Under the pieces are notes generated by a model, which saw only the letters and a program-made list of their open reading frames with translations, was not told the DNA's origin and made no database searches. The position numbers and the translations under genes are program-made. From Thermococcus thioreducens (lineage in GTDB: Archaea > Methanobacteriota_B > Thermococci > Thermococcales > Thermococcaceae), in assembly GCF_002214545.1 (NCBI RefSeq), contig NZ_CP015105.1:1984001-2048000 (forward strand): a DNA stretch of 64,000 nt. Reading direction: 5' to 3'. Shown here piece by piece: positions 1 to 8,156 of the stretch; the first letter of the stretch is position 1; every line of letters starts with the position of its first letter.

Positions 1-195
1 TCGGCTAATTCTTCTTTTTTCCGTTTTTATCGCTTTATCGTGCTTCTTTTTGAGACAGTGTATTTAAAGCATCCTCCGGTCTTATTTTGTAAACGGTGTT
101 ATATTAAATCTACACGCCAAAAGAGCATATTGGAACCTTACCTGCTCTAATAATGACCCTTCTAAAATCAACAGAACAAGTCGGAGGCCACACCG

Positions 196-1518
196 ATGAA
201 AGCGGCGGCCCGGGCCATTGTAGTTTTGTTTTTGACATTAAGTTTAATTATTCCAAAAGTGACGACAGCGGCCACCATAGACATCAGAGATACCAGTGAG
301 GACAACGGCGGCCTAGTCCTTATCTCTAACGAGACATGGGAAAGCATTGTCCGCATCCTCACCTCCAACGGAGAACCATTCAGCCTCTCCAACATTCCAG
401 GTGCTACATCAATCAACGTGAGCGCCCGCTTTGTGGATGACACTGGAAACACTCTAGACATGACCGGCGATGGAATATCAGATGTTTGGATGTACTCTGA
501 GGACAGCTCAACGCCAGGACTCTGGAGGGCTAACATCACTCTCGGCAATGTAGAACCAGGTATTTACACCCTAAAAATAACCGCAGTTGCCAAAGATAAT
601 ACCAGCCAGATACTCGATCAGGCAGAATTAACTGAAGAAGTATTTGTACTTGGTGGTCCATATGTAATACAGTTCTTTAATGTGAAAGACAATGAACACC
701 TTGAGTTAGGGAATCTTGAGATCAGAATTGGAGCTCTAAGTGACCTCGGAAGCATCATCAGCATTGGGAATCTCACCAACACCTTGACCATAAAAGACAA
801 TAACCACGATGGAATTTGGGGACAGAGGATCGATTTAAACAATGACGGGACTTTTGATGGATGGATAACATTCCTCAAAAACGAAAACAGTTATGATATG
901 GTGTTTTTCTCGAACAATGCAACACTTCTGGAGGCGTTAATGCCACAGGAGTCTTTTAAAATCTCCGGAGACACTATAACATTTACTAACCGCATCCTGC
1001 GGGAAACCAGGGATTATAGAAACTTCAACTATTATACCCAAATATTATGGGATACAAGTCTGCTTGCAAAACTCGGTATAAAGGCAGTTGACTATTACAT
1101 CATACCATACTCCACTAACGACAACTGGAAAATTACACAATTCTGGAACGGCCGTATCCTGGCTGCGGTGATGAAGGTCAAAATTATCAAGAGAACATCA
1201 TACCTCGGGCTCTTCAGCGGAGAGGAGGTCATTCTCGATGGAAATATCTGGACTCCAACCACGAAAAACGTCGATGAATTAACCCTCAAACCAAAGGCAA
1301 TATTGTGGTCCTGGTACAGGAATAGAGGCGAAGGCGTCATCTGGAAGGCTGCAGTTGATATCACTGCCCCAAGCCACTATGCCATAAAGTCCAGACAGGG
1401 CTGGTCAGCAACGGAATTCCGTGGAGACAATCCGCTTGACGGCCTTAACTGGCTGAGCCGCCAGTTAAGTAAAGATAAGATAGACTGGTGGAAACTCCTC
1501 GGAGGTGATGGAGAATGA
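196..1518 (+). CDS. Secreted protein with signal peptide, unknown function
   Basis: 440 residues. The N-terminus is a clear signal peptide: KAAAR, then about 15 hydrophobic residues, then an alanine-rich cleavage region near residue 25. The rest is polar and rich in beta-type sequence and Asn/Asp. Around residues 200-220 there are DxNxDG-like loops (NNHDG, NNDGTFDG) that resemble calcium-binding loops. No C-terminal membrane segment is seen. A GGAGG ribosome site precedes the ATG, and a TATA-like box lies at about 100-109. The stop overlaps the next start by 4 bases, so it is co-translated with the membrane protein that follows. It could be a virion or cell-surface protein of the element; the family is not recognised. 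Confidence 0.8.
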   Translation: MKAAARAIVVLFLTLSLIIPKVTTAATIDIRDTSEDNGGLVLISNETWESIVRILTSNGEPFSLSNIPGATSINVSARFVDDTGNTLDMTGDGISDVWMYSEDSSTPGLWRANITLGNVEPGIYTLKITAVAKDNTSQILDQAELTEEVFVLGGPYVIQFFNVKDNEHLELGNLEIRIGALSDLGSIISIGNLTNTLTIKDNNHDGIWGQRIDLNNDGTFDGWITFLKNENSYDMVFFSNNATLLEALMPQESFKISGDTITFTNRILRETRDYRNFNYYTQILWDTSLLAKLGIKAVDYYIIPYSTNDNWKITQFWNGRILAAVMKVKIIKRTSYLGLFSGEEVILDGNIWTPTTKNVDELTLKPKAILWSWYRNRGEGVIWKAAVDITAPSHYAIKSRQGWSATEFRGDNPLDGLNWLSRQLSKDKIDWWKLLGGDGE

Positions 1519-1955
1519 TCATGATAAATCCTTCCGACTTAACTCAACTCCAAAACATAGATTTTCCCTCCTTTTTCCAGCTCCAGAAACTCGTAATATC
1601 CGGGACTGTACAAAGTGGCCTTGGCCTTCTGTTATTCATTGGAGCCTTACTATGGCTCGTCATTAGCATAGTTGGTGGCATATACATCATCATAAAATAC
1701 GACGCTGACCTCCACAGTATCTTTTGGTACTGGATTAACAGTAATATAGCCTTTTGGGGCATAAATACACTATTCTCTCTCCCTGCAATTGTTGGTATCT
1801 TCCTATGGCCACTGTTCCTCGCACTAACAATAATACTCGTTGTCATTTGGGTCAAAAGGGCAGGCATAATGGTGCCATTACTTGGCGCCCTCGGTCTCAT
1901 TGGGTGGGCTTATGGAAGTGCATTTGGCTATGAAAGCGATGGTTTCCTGAGCTGA
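1515..1955 (+). CDS. Four-helix integral membrane protein
   Basis: 146 residues, mostly hydrophobic, with about four predicted membrane helices (roughly residues 33-57, 70-90, 90-112 and 118-140). The start overlaps the stop of the secreted protein before it (ATGA), and a small one-helix membrane protein follows 10 bases on. The three genes form one transcription unit and probably one envelope-associated complex. No family is recognised. A structural membrane protein of a virus-like element is possible but is inference from context only. Confidence 0.75.
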   Translation: MIMINPSDLTQLQNIDFPSFFQLQKLVISGTVQSGLGLLLFIGALLWLVISIVGGIYIIIKYDADLHSIFWYWINSNIAFWGINTLFSLPAIVGIFLWPLFLALTIILVVIWVKRAGIMVPLLGALGLIGWAYGSAFGYESDGFLS

Positions 1956-1965
1956 GGTGGAAACC

Positions 1966-2097
1966 GTGAACGTCAAGAACACTTTACGACATTGGGCTCT
2001 GACAGCTCTCCTTTACATCTTCTACATTCTGCTATGGATCATTACCAACATCCAAAAGATCCTGGAAAAGAAGGAGGCTCATGCAACTACTAAGTGA
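1966..2097 (+). CDS. Small single-pass membrane protein
   Basis: 43 residues, GTG start, with GAGGTGG five bases upstream. One hydrophobic helix (about residues 9-28, with LYIFYILLW in its centre) is followed by a charged tail with KILEKKE. It lies 10 bases after the four-helix protein and on the same strand, so it is most likely the third gene of that operon. Its function is unknown. The good ribosome site, spacing and helix argue that this short frame is real. Confidence 0.65.
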   Translation: MNVKNTLRHWALTALLYIFYILLWIITNIQKILEKKEAHATTK

Positions 2098-2182
2098 AGG
2101 CTTTCTGAGCCGAGTCTCTTTTTTACACAATCTTTTTTAGGAGAAAAATAGTGGAAGTTATGACAGGATAGATATTCTCGAA

Positions 2183-2542
2183 TTATAATTTTCTCCCAAT
2201 CTTTTCAACGAGCCTGACCACAATCAACATAATACCAATGATTGCCATGATGTCTTGTGAGGCTCCCATCAAAGCCAAAGTGTAAAATCCAAAAAACACT
2301 CCAAAGATGTAACCAAAAGTGTACCAAACATTCCACCACTTGCTACGTCCAATAGTGTCTATTATATCTACAAGACCTATAAAGATAAACATCAAGATTA
2401 TCATTCCCACCATGTTTGCTACTGATGGCTCGAGTTGTTTCATTATCTCCCCTGTTGTGTTGAGAAGCAGTATCACAAAATACGGAACGACTACATCACT
2501 ATATCCTCTAGCAGCTCCGTGACCAAATGTTGGAGCTCCCAT
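2183..2542 (-). CDS. Membrane protein with about three helices, unknown
   Basis: 119 residues. A polar N-terminus of about 18 residues (GAPTFGHGAARGY) is followed by hydrophobic segments near 20-32, 44-66 and 76-112. A strong GGAGGAGGG site lies 5 bases before the ATG. It is convergent with the 196-2097 operon and divergent from the HicB-like gene. The N-terminus rich in Gly and Ala and the small size recall small coat proteins of archaeal spindle-type viruses, but no specific match can be claimed. Confidence 0.65.
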   Translation of the reverse strand: MGAPTFGHGAARGYSDVVVPYFVILLLNTTGEIMKQLEPSVANMVGMIILMFIFIGLVDIIDTIGRSKWWNVWYTFGYIFGVFFGFYTLALMGASQDIMAIIGIMLIVVRLVEKIGRKL

Positions 2543-2740
2543 TCCAGGGCCCTCCTCCGCTCTTTTCGATAATGCAATACTCTTATTACGAGCACATATA
2601 AGAACATTTCGCCGCGCTACGTTGAGAAAACACCAAGAAGTTGGACATCACCCAACGGTAGTTATTTAAATGCCTCAACACAAGAATTTGATAGTCTTAT
2701 TAAATACTCTATCATAATAACCATGTTTGTGGTGATATTT

Positions 2741-3793
2741 ATGGAACGCCCAAAGATATGGATTCACCTGGATGGGCGAAAAGTCGTCAAAGATCACAAG
2801 GTTGATGCATATACTTTTGGAAAGTTATTAATTCAAATTCAAAAACAAATAAACATCATAGCAGAAGCACAGTATGGCAAAACCATTAAACCAAAATTCA
2901 AGCTTTTCCTCGCTGAGATACAAGAGGGGAGCGTGGACGCAGTATTGGAATTCGCAGGAGGCACCCTACCCGAGTTTCAACATCGAGTAGTAGAAACCCA
3001 TTATCAAGTGTATGATGCCATCCAAAAGGAAGACGAAAAGACTCTCGACGAAACCATAATTGGATCACTCAAAGATCCGTTGTATGGATACCGCTTGCTT
3101 GCATCTATAGAGGACATAACACCATCAAGCGAAGATTATCTCATTGGTCTGAGCAAAGACAGTCCCGAAAAAAGGGCAGTACTAAAATCAAAGCAAAGAG
3201 ACTTTGTGAAGAAAATGAAAACCAAATACCAACAACAAGCAACTGTCGAGTTTATCGGGATCATAACAGATCTCCATGGCAAGGATCCTCGTTACTTTAT
3301 TATAGACACCACAACAGGAGAACGCATCAAAGTATACATTCGCCCTGAACTGGAGCCCCAAATCAAAGAGTATTACAAGGCAGTCCCCGTGAAAGTTACT
3401 GGCTTGATGGCCAAAAAGGCCAAGAGCCGAGAAATCCGAGAACTCAAAGGATTAAGTAAGCAGGAAGAGGTCCCACTAGATAGGATAGGTAAATTCAGAC
3501 TCAAACAACCCGTGCTTGTAGAACTTGGTTATGATATGGAAGACAACCTCTGGATTTTGAGGAATGAACAACTAGCTATTGAGGGCTACGGTAAAACCTA
3601 CCAAGAAGCAATGAAGGACCTTGAAGATAGCCTCGAAGGACTGATCATCGGCTTCCTAGCCTTCAAAGACGAAGACCTAGCAGAATCTGCAAGGAAGATA
3701 AAAAAAGAACTCTCCAAGTACCTAAACCTGAATGATCTCTCACACAAGTACAAACCAGTCGTCATAAAGCCTCTTCCTGTAAAGGAGGAGTGA
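2741..3793 (+). CDS. Multidomain protein with HicB-like C-terminus, putative antitoxin
   Basis: 350 residues from the ATG at 2741. This start is chosen over 2723 because GGTGAT lies six bases upstream and the TATA box at about 2697-2708 puts transcription start near 2730. The middle (about 165-235) looks like a small beta-barrel, with FIGIITDLHG and YFIIDTTTG strands. The last 90 residues resemble a HicB fold: a beta hairpin with LVELGYD and LWILRNE, then GYGKTYQEAMKDLEDSLEG, like the 'G.T.eEA..n..e.i' pattern of HicB. A HicA-like gene starts 3 bases later. Typical HicB proteins are 70-150 residues, so this one is unusually long. It is probably the antitoxin and autoregulator of the pair. Confidence 0.6.
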   Translation: MERPKIWIHLDGRKVVKDHKVDAYTFGKLLIQIQKQINIIAEAQYGKTIKPKFKLFLAEIQEGSVDAVLEFAGGTLPEFQHRVVETHYQVYDAIQKEDEKTLDETIIGSLKDPLYGYRLLASIEDITPSSEDYLIGLSKDSPEKRAVLKSKQRDFVKKMKTKYQQQATVEFIGIITDLHGKDPRYFIIDTTTGERIKVYIRPELEPQIKEYYKAVPVKVTGLMAKKAKSREIRELKGLSKQEEVPLDRIGKFRLKQPVLVELGYDMEDNLWILRNEQLAIEGYGKTYQEAMKDLEDSLEGLIIGFLAFKDEDLAESARKIKKELSKYLNLNDLSHKYKPVVIKPLPVKEE

Positions 3794-3796
3794 CCA

Positions 3797-4093
3797 ATGC
3801 CAATGAAACGTGACCATCTTGTCTCCACACTAACCAGCAAGGGCTTTCAGAAAGTAACGAACAGAGATCACGACTGGTTTTTCTTTGTTGATCCCCACAC
3901 GGGAGAAGTATACACCCAAATAAGAACAAAACTCAGCAGGGGCAAAAAGTACAAAACACTGTCTGATGACCTCCTTCAGAAGATAAGGCGACAACTAAAG
4001 TTTGAAAACAAAAAACAGTTCACTGACTACATTAAATGCACTTATACCCATGTAGATCACTACAACAGCCTAAAACAAAGGGGACTAATTTAG
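3797..4093 (+). CDS. HicA-like putative toxin (mRNA interferase fold)
   Basis: 98 residues, preceded by GGAGGAGTG and only 3 bases after the HicB-like gene. The sequence follows the HicA plan: a first helix with HLVSTLTSKGF, a strand around the putative catalytic His25 (RDHDWFFF), a strand with TQIRTKLSRG, and a helix with LSDDLLQKIRRQLKF. HicA toxins are dsRBD-fold ribonucleases with one active-site histidine. Here the usual 'GSHH' is replaced by RDHDW, so it is a divergent member. Gene order is antitoxin first, opposite to the most common hicA-hicB order. Activity is inferred, not shown. Confidence 0.6.
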   Translation: MPMKRDHLVSTLTSKGFQKVTNRDHDWFFFVDPHTGEVYTQIRTKLSRGKKYKTLSDDLLQKIRRQLKFENKKQFTDYIKCTYTHVDHYNSLKQRGLI

Positions 4094-4313
4094 GTTCCTT
4101 TTCTCCCCTATTGCTTATGTTTCGATCTGGCAGACTACTCTAAGTACTATATAGAAATCGCACCGTCTCTTGGAGATCTTATATTGAGGCTTTATGTGAA
4201 ATGAATACCCTCTCTCTTTTTACGTATTTTTCGCAAACCTTATTTATAGAAAAACCCACCAATTTTGTAGTGATTTGGGGGTTAATGCTATGAGCACCTT
4301 TTGAGGTGAGCAT

Positions 4314-4391
4314 ATGATCAACCAAGATACTTCAAACGCTAAAATCATCGAACCACTAGCGAAATTCCACGCACGGCTTGACTCAACATAA
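4314..4391 (+). pseudogene. Truncated copy of the AbrB-like gene start
   Basis: A 25-codon frame starts with ATG after GAGGTGAGC. Bases 4335-4373 are identical to bases 5461-5499 in the full AbrB-like gene (39 of 39). After that the similarity stops and a TAA follows. A TATA-like CTTATTTAT lies upstream at about 4241-4249. It is the broken head of a second AbrB-like gene, left by recombination, or a residual promoter and leader. Confidence 0.7.
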
Positions 4392-4426
4392 AGTATTTAA
4401 AACATTAAATCAAAACCCAAAATGAA

Positions 4427-4525
4427 GAGGGCGGTCACGCCCCTACAGAAGCAACCGGTAGGTTGCGACCCAAAGCCCCTAAGGGCCCGCTCAGAAGGGT
4501 CGCATTGGGAGGGCGGTCACGCCCC
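4427..4525. repeat. Cluster of short perfect hairpins bounded by a 17-bp direct repeat
   Basis: The sequence GAGGGCGGTCACGCCCC occurs at 4427-4443 and again at 4509-4525, each forming a GGGCG/CGCCC hairpin with a GTCA loop. Between them lie GCAACC/GGTTGC with loop GGTA (4451-4466), GCCC/GGGC with loop CTAA (4475-4486), and an outer 8-bp pair TGCGACCC (4464-4471) with GGGTCGCA (4497-4504). The gap 4094-4539 otherwise holds only the AbrB remnant. The hairpins resemble those at 18.7, 22.4 and 42.5 kb. The cluster lies just past the 3' end of the minus-strand DUF3800 gene. Confidence 0.8.
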
Positions 4526-4539
4526 CACACTAACCCTTT

Positions 4540-5337
4540 TCACATCCACCAATGCTCTTTTCTTGGAATCCTACTCACAACAACTAAACCATCACCATAG
4601 AGCTTTGAAAGAATAATCTGGAAGTACCCCTCAAAATCAAACGCTTTCTTCGAAGGCGATCCCCTCAACCTCCGAGAAATCACGTAAGAAACAGCATCAG
4701 CAACCTGCAAACCCAAATGCTGGTACGAATGCGCAAAAAGCGGCGGCAGAATAGTATAAAAAGAAGTAGCATCCCGTCCAAGAAGCGGATCATATCCTCC
4801 CCGGATGACCGCCTCAATAAGACTATCCCTCGTCCTATCCCTCTCCACCCTCACAGAATCATCAATAACCCAAAGCAAAAATTCATAACCCTCAGTCATC
4901 AACTTAACACGAAGAAAATGCTCCACCATGTCTGCAAGCACCTTAAATGCATACGCATGAGCAAGCCTTCCAAGCTGATTACGGGAAAAACCAGAATTCA
5001 AAGCCAAAACCTTAGGCTTATCAACGACAACGGACATAATATACAACCCCTCAAACTCACTCAGAATCCCAAATAAACCATCAAGAAGCCCAACCCTCTT
5101 TTCAAGAGGCACCCCTGTATAGTTCTTATTTCCGTGAACAATCTCCTTAGTGTGAATCTCCACAGACCACTTATCCCTAGGAAGGACCATCCTCTTTAGA
5201 CCCTCAATCTCATGATAAAGAGAACTAACCTTAGACTCATGAACAACCACAGCCGAAATCACATAAAGAGGCTCCTGCCTAACGTCCTTTTCCCAAAACT
5301 TCGGCTTCCCACTCTCATCAACAAAAGCAAACCACAT
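4540..5337 (-). CDS. DUF3800 family protein (RNase H-like fold)
   Basis: 265 residues from the ATG at 5337. The longer frame to 5430 is less likely because a TATA-like TATTAAAA and a GGGGGG ribosome site fit the inner ATG. Family marks are FVDESGKP near the start, HTKEI, the VIDDS strand in the middle and the GLQVADAVSYVI motif near the C-terminus, which give the acidic centre of this RNase H-like fold. DUF3800 proteins are common in mobile elements and defence regions; their substrate is not established. It is divergent from the AbrB-like gene and sits between a broken and an intact AbrB head. Confidence 0.8.
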   Translation of the reverse strand: MWFAFVDESGKPKFWEKDVRQEPLYVISAVVVHESKVSSLYHEIEGLKRMVLPRDKWSVEIHTKEIVHGNKNYTGVPLEKRVGLLDGLFGILSEFEGLYIMSVVVDKPKVLALNSGFSRNQLGRLAHAYAFKVLADMVEHFLRVKLMTEGYEFLLWVIDDSVRVERDRTRDSLIEAVIRGGYDPLLGRDATSFYTILPPLFAHSYQHLGLQVADAVSYVISRRLRGSPSKKAFDFEGYFQIILSKLYGDGLVVVSRIPRKEHWWM

Positions 5338-5445
5338 CCAGCCTGCCCCCCAAACACTCTCGTCCCAATAATCCACAAAATGTTTTAATACTTTCCCGAC
5401 AATCCCCGAAATAGCTTTTAACAAACACAAACCCGAGGTGACCCC

Positions 5446-5859
5446 ATGAACGACAGCGACAACGCTAAAATCATCGAACCACTAGCGAAATTCCACGCAG
5501 AAACAGACACTCAGGGGAGATTTTATTTTCCAAAAGCTACAGCTAAGAGGTACTCTATTGAGGTTAATGACTATGTCGACCTAATTGTCAGAGTGATAGA
5601 TCAATCAGGCTCTGTTTCCCATCGTGCAAGAATTCTTGTCAGAGTTTCATCGAACAGACTCATCCATATTCCACGGGCTTTCTACAAAATGGCCGGCGGT
5701 CCCAAGATGCTCGTTGAGGTAATCCTTATTGGTCATTATACCGCCGATGACTTGTTAAGTCCGACAGGAAAGAAGCTCATCTCATTGTTCAAAAACAAAT
5801 TCCAGCCCATTTCTATGGAAGAGGAGATGAGCTTACTCCAAGAAGCCTTGCGGAATTAG
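5446..5859 (+). CDS. AbrB/SpoVT-like transcription regulator with two swapped-hairpin domains
   Basis: 137 residues. Two AbrB-type segments follow each other: residues 12-45 (AKFHAETDTQGRFYFP, then YSIEVNDYVDLIV) and about 60-95 (ARILVRVSSNRLIHIPRAF, then KMLVEVILI). This is the pattern of a pseudo-dimeric AbrB DNA-binding protein. GAGGTGA precedes the ATG. The gene is divergent from the DUF3800 gene and followed 90 bases on by a TumE-like pair. Its first codons are repeated in a broken copy at 4314. A second, related regulator lies at 8157, with the same EPLAKF start. It probably controls the neighbouring cargo genes. Confidence 0.8.
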   Translation: MNDSDNAKIIEPLAKFHAETDTQGRFYFPKATAKRYSIEVNDYVDLIVRVIDQSGSVSHRARILVRVSSNRLIHIPRAFYKMAGGPKMLVEVILIGHYTADDLLSPTGKKLISLFKNKFQPISMEEEMSLLQEALRN

Positions 5860-5949
5860 ACATGTGTTCATTTCTAGATACTAATCTTAAAAGTAATAAT
5901 TCCGTAAGTTATTTATTATTTAACTTCCAAAGCATCAACAGGTGAGAAC

Positions 5950-6306
5950 ATGCAAACCACACTCTTGACCGAAGAACCCCTACGAGAATCCATTCATAGA
6001 ATGGACAAGAGGGAGCTCAATAAGTTAATGAGAACCTTAATAGCTGATGCCGAAGCCTCGGCAAGCGAGATCCTCCTACTCACCACCCCTCAAGAAATAA
6101 TAGAAGTCAGCGAAGGCCTCGGCGTCCCACTGACAACAAAAGAAGAACAGCTCCAAGAAATGAGGGAAATAATACAGGAATACCAGCAGGAATACGGCTC
6201 CAAAGAACACCTCAAAGAACTGGCCAAAACCAACCCCCACCTCAGCATAATCCTCGAAACCTGGATCCACTATGAGGAACTCCTGCGAAAGGAGGGCCGT
6301 CTGTGA
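5950..6306 (+). CDS. Small helical protein, putative antitoxin of the TumE-like pair
   Basis: 118 residues, highly charged and almost all helical, with heptad-like runs around 75-105 (KEEQLQEMREIIQEYQQEY). AGGTGAGAAC precedes the ATG, and an A/T-rich promoter region lies at 5870-5930. Its end overlaps the start of the TumE-like gene by 4 bases (a GTGA junction), so the two are co-translated. No DNA-binding domain is evident. The antitoxin role rests only on gene order and overlap. Confidence 0.6.
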   Translation: MQTTLLTEEPLRESIHRMDKRELNKLMRTLIADAEASASEILLLTTPQEIIEVSEGLGVPLTTKEEQLQEMREIIQEYQQEYGSKEHLKELAKTNPHLSIILETWIHYEELLRKEGRL

Positions 6307-6815
6307 GCAGAATCCCCCTGGTAGTGGCTATTTTCGAAGATAAACATTCAAAAGCACTCCCTCCTCGGGACAAAGCCTTCAAACTCCTCCTGAGCAACAC
6401 AACTTTTCTCAAAAACATCGAACGCAGGCTAACCCGCTACGAAATAATTGATAGGGTAGAATTCAAACCCCGTCCTCCAGTCACACCAGACGACAACTTA
6501 GAGTACCAGGCCAGAATAACCTTCACAACCGGCCACGTCCTCTACATCATCGACCGCTTCATCGAGCATAACTGCAACAACAGAACAATCTACCAGCGCA
6601 AATTCTCGGCATACTTAAGAGACTCACACGGCCACGAGATTGTAGGATGGGACAACTTCCACGACGAACCAACATTCCAATCCTGGCCCCTCCACATGCA
6701 CGGCAGAGGCCACACACAACCAATACCAAGCAAAGAACAAAGCCTGCCAGAAATAATGCAGGCCGTAATAACCAAACACATCACACCCCTACTTCTCGCC
6801 CGGCACATCCCCTGA
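6303..6815 (+). CDS. TumE-like (DUF6516) putative toxin
   Basis: 170 residues, GTG start overlapping the upstream gene. The middle and C-terminal part show the family pattern: YQARITFTTGHVLYIIDRF, then YQRKFSAYLRD, then GHEIVGWDNFHD and SWPLHMHGRGH, matching the 'Y.Y.....g.iirwDN.pH....PhHkH' signature of the TumE family. TumE proteins are described as toxins of type II modules in bacteria and archaea. The His-rich WDNFH and HMHGRGH segments are the likely active site. The partner here is not the usual Xre-type antitoxin, so the pair may be a variant. Confidence 0.65.
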   Translation: MSRIPLVVAIFEDKHSKALPPRDKAFKLLLSNTTFLKNIERRLTRYEIIDRVEFKPRPPVTPDDNLEYQARITFTTGHVLYIIDRFIEHNCNNRTIYQRKFSAYLRDSHGHEIVGWDNFHDEPTFQSWPLHMHGRGHTQPIPSKEQSLPEIMQAVITKHITPLLLARHIP

Positions 6816-6844
6816 TAATCTAAAGAACCCACTTCTAAAACCTA

Positions 6845-6958
6845 CAAAACGACAAACCTTATTTATTCCCAAAACCCAACAGTAAACAACCGCTAAAATC
6901 CAGCCCGAGGTGAGCCCCTAGACAACTGCCAAGAACTATTAGTGAAGAAAAAGTAGAA
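6845..6958 (+). pseudogene. Eroded AbrB-type head (promoter and leader remnant)
   Basis: The stretch has the same layout as the other two heads: AAACCTTATTTAT (TATA-like, near 6854), then CCCGAGGTGAGCCCC followed by CTAG where the AbrB gene at 5446 has ATGA, then bases weakly like its first codons (ACTATTAGTGAAG against ACTAGCGAAATTC). No open frame remains. It sits at the 3' side of the nuclease gene on the minus strand. Confidence 0.35.
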
Positions 6959-6959
6959 A

Positions 6960-7985
6960 CTACCGTATAATTATTTTCCTCCTGGAGTCTTTGATAATAA
7001 TCTCCTTGGAAGGACCTTTCCTTTTAATGTCTCCCTCAAGAACAATGACCTTTGCGCCAAGTCTCCGGAGTTTCTTTATATACTTGTCAATGTCAACATT
7101 GGCTCCAACATCAAGGATCACCGCGATAACCTCGTCAAAATACTCAACATAGTCCAAGACCTGCCCCACAAGACGCTGGAGCTTACTCCGACTCTCAGCA
7201 ATCTTGAGTTCAATCCCAACATTGCCATCAATAGCAATATCAATCTTCTGATCTCCAACAGGATACTGGCGGACAACACGCCTCCCAAGGCGTGCCCTAA
7301 GGTACTGATAAAGCTGCTTTTCAAGATCCTCTTCATCCCTCACAGTTTCCGGCTCGAAATCAAAGAGAATATCTACAACATCAAGTTCGGGCTGATGGTT
7401 GTCCTCTTCAAGTGAATACCCTCCAAGCTCCTCTCCACCAAGAGATTCAACAGTCTCAGACTCAAGCTCAATGGAAGCAATCTCATGAGATTCCTCTCCA
7501 AAAAGTTGAGCCTTGTATTCCTCAAGCTCTTTCTGCTTCTGCTCCTTGAAGGCCTTTAGAGCCTCATTGGCCTCTTCAAGCCACTTCGTGAAGTGCTGAA
7601 CTACATGCCGAGACTTTACCTTATACCTCTTCGCGACCTCGGCGACTTCCTCCACGGTTAAATGACTTGCCACAACATCAATCAGCTCGTCTTTGTTCCT
7701 TATTTTGTAACGGCGTTCCTCCCCATTCACTATTTGTGTTCGGTAAGTAGGAATACCTTTAGCAGCACAAACAGCCTCAAGCTGCCTCATCTTAAGCTGA
7801 GAAAGAATTTCTCGCTTAGCCTCAAACTCCTTTCTCGTAACTTCTTCTTTAAATCTTCTCTCTGCCTCTGCAATTTCCCGTTTAATCTCAAGCGCCTTGG
7901 CGCGATACCTCGCTTCCTTGGCGGCTTTATCCATTGCCTTTTTAGTGGCTTCTCCAACTTTCTTAAAGAAGTCGCCGAATCCCAT
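6960..7985 (-). CDS. Coiled-coil protein with C-terminal PD-(D/E)XK nuclease domain
   Basis: 341 residues from the ATG at 7985, which is preceded by GGTGGTG; a longer start at 7997 is less likely. Residues 10-75 are highly charged and helical (coiled coil). A middle part with KIRNKDELIDVVASHLTVEEVAEVAKRYKV may be a small helical DNA-binding unit. The last 120 residues hold a nuclease-like core: EEDLEKQLYQYL, then VGDQKIDIAIDG, then GIELKIAESRSKLQRLVGQVLDY, giving D...ELK spacing. The fold occurs in restriction and repair nucleases. It lies inside the AbrB-module region and faces the AbrB-like gene at 8157. Confidence 0.7.
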   Translation of the reverse strand: MGFGDFFKKVGEATKKAMDKAAKEARYRAKALEIKREIAEAERRFKEEVTRKEFEAKREILSQLKMRQLEAVCAAKGIPTYRTQIVNGEERRYKIRNKDELIDVVASHLTVEEVAEVAKRYKVKSRHVVQHFTKWLEEANEALKAFKEQKQKELEEYKAQLFGEESHEIASIELESETVESLGGEELGGYSLEEDNHQPELDVVDILFDFEPETVRDEEDLEKQLYQYLRARLGRRVVRQYPVGDQKIDIAIDGNVGIELKIAESRSKLQRLVGQVLDYVEYFDEVIAVILDVGANVDIDKYIKKLRRLGAKVIVLEGDIKRKGPSKEIIIKDSRRKIIIR

Positions 7986-8156
7986 GAGCACCACCATTTA
8001 TTCCTTACGTAAAAATTACTCAAAAGGAAATTAAAAGGATTGTGGGTAATTCACGCTAAGGGTAAAAATCCCACCCACGGGAAATTTTCTCAAACCTTTT
8101 AAACATTCATACCGTAAGAATAATTCGTAAAACCAGCACCAACAAGAGGTGAGTCA

